Assembly (NCBI GenBank): GCA_905182985.1
Contig: CAJJDN010000070.1
Location: forward strand, 139,673 to 203,672
Origin: Paramecium sonneborni
Taxonomy: Eukaryota > Ciliophora > Oligohymenophorea > Peniculida > Parameciidae
Reading direction: 5' to 3'
DNA length: 64,000 nucleotides
The notes under the pieces were generated by a model, which saw only the letters and a program-made list of their open reading frames with translations, was not told the DNA's origin and did not search any database. Each line of letters starts with the position of its first letter. Positions within the stretch are counted from its first letter, which is position 1. Positions 63,882 through 64,000 of the stretch are shown piece after piece. Position numbers and translations under genes: made by a program.

Positions 63882-64000
63882 TCATGCTGCTTAATTAACA
63901 AATTTATTTGGAATTATATCATCTTTGTCTTTTTCATAAACAATTTTTAATACTCCATTTTCAATACCAAAATGTTTCCATTTTCTTTCAAAATTTTCAG
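63882..64000 (-). CDS. C-terminal end of another protein, 5' part outside window
   Basis: An open frame enters from the right edge and ends at TGA 63882, encoding 38 residues including ENFERKWKHFGIENGVLKIV and an acidic/basic end IIPNKFVNQAA. Too short to assign. It is upstream of the RCR ligase on the same strand, 76 bases away. Confidence 0.55.

Overview
The window looks like macronuclear (somatic) DNA of a ciliate, most likely the genus Paramecium; the species cannot be fixed from the sequence. It is very AT-rich. Long reading frames exist only if TAA and TAG are read as glutamine and TGA is the only stop. Genes are cut by tiny introns, mostly 18-38 nt, usually starting GTA and ending TAG or AAG. 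Many calls rest on these introns: for SEC61, FPP/GGPP synthase, VPS10, RRM, Myb, PUF6, exportin, MFS and the RCR ligase, removing them gives one open frame whose length is a multiple of three, with family motifs restored. All translations were done by eye.

An important caveat is assembly quality. Six single N characters (2037, 31204, 34776, 37333, 41371, 50102) each sit between two copies of the same 1.0-2.1 kb sequence. These look like unmerged overlapping contig ends, not real tandem duplications. Collapsing them would remove about 8.3 kb. Several genes are therefore present once intact and once (or twice) as fragments.

Layout. 1-6.5 kb: a coiled-coil gene leaving the window, then a CK1-type pseudokinase and a degenerate hybrid histidine kinase in tandem. 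6.5-12.3 kb: a polyprenyl diphosphate synthase, two unknown genes, SEC61 alpha, and a small helix-turn-helix protein. 12.6-20 kb: unknown proteins, a VPS10/sortilin receptor, a small membrane protein and an eIF2alpha-kinase-like kinase, all on the minus strand. 20.8-29.6 kb: a two-RRM protein, small unknown genes, an exportin, and a B-box-like coiled-coil protein. 29.9-43.5 kb: the badly duplicated part, holding an unknown possibly doublecortin-like gene, an EF-hand/PIP5-kinase fusion, a second pseudokinase and a TPR protein. 43.5-52 kb: an MGC-type EF-hand protein, a cyclic-nucleotide-domain K+ channel ending in a zinc knuckle, an R2R3-Myb factor, and PUF6. 52-64 kb: a coiled-coil gene, a 1658-residue multi-PHD chromatin protein, a TRAPPC13-like gene, an MFS transporter, a compact RING-Cys-relay (RCR) ubiquitin ligase, and the end of another gene.

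Functionally this is an ordinary mix of housekeeping and signalling genes with no operon-like module. Signalling is prominent: three kinase-like genes appear catalytically dead, and calcium (EF-hand), phosphoinositide and cyclic-nucleotide modules lie close together. The most unusual single gene is the RCR ligase at 61999-63805, which keeps the full cysteine-relay centre of the giant animal PHR ligases in only 575 residues, behind an RBR-like zinc-binding half.
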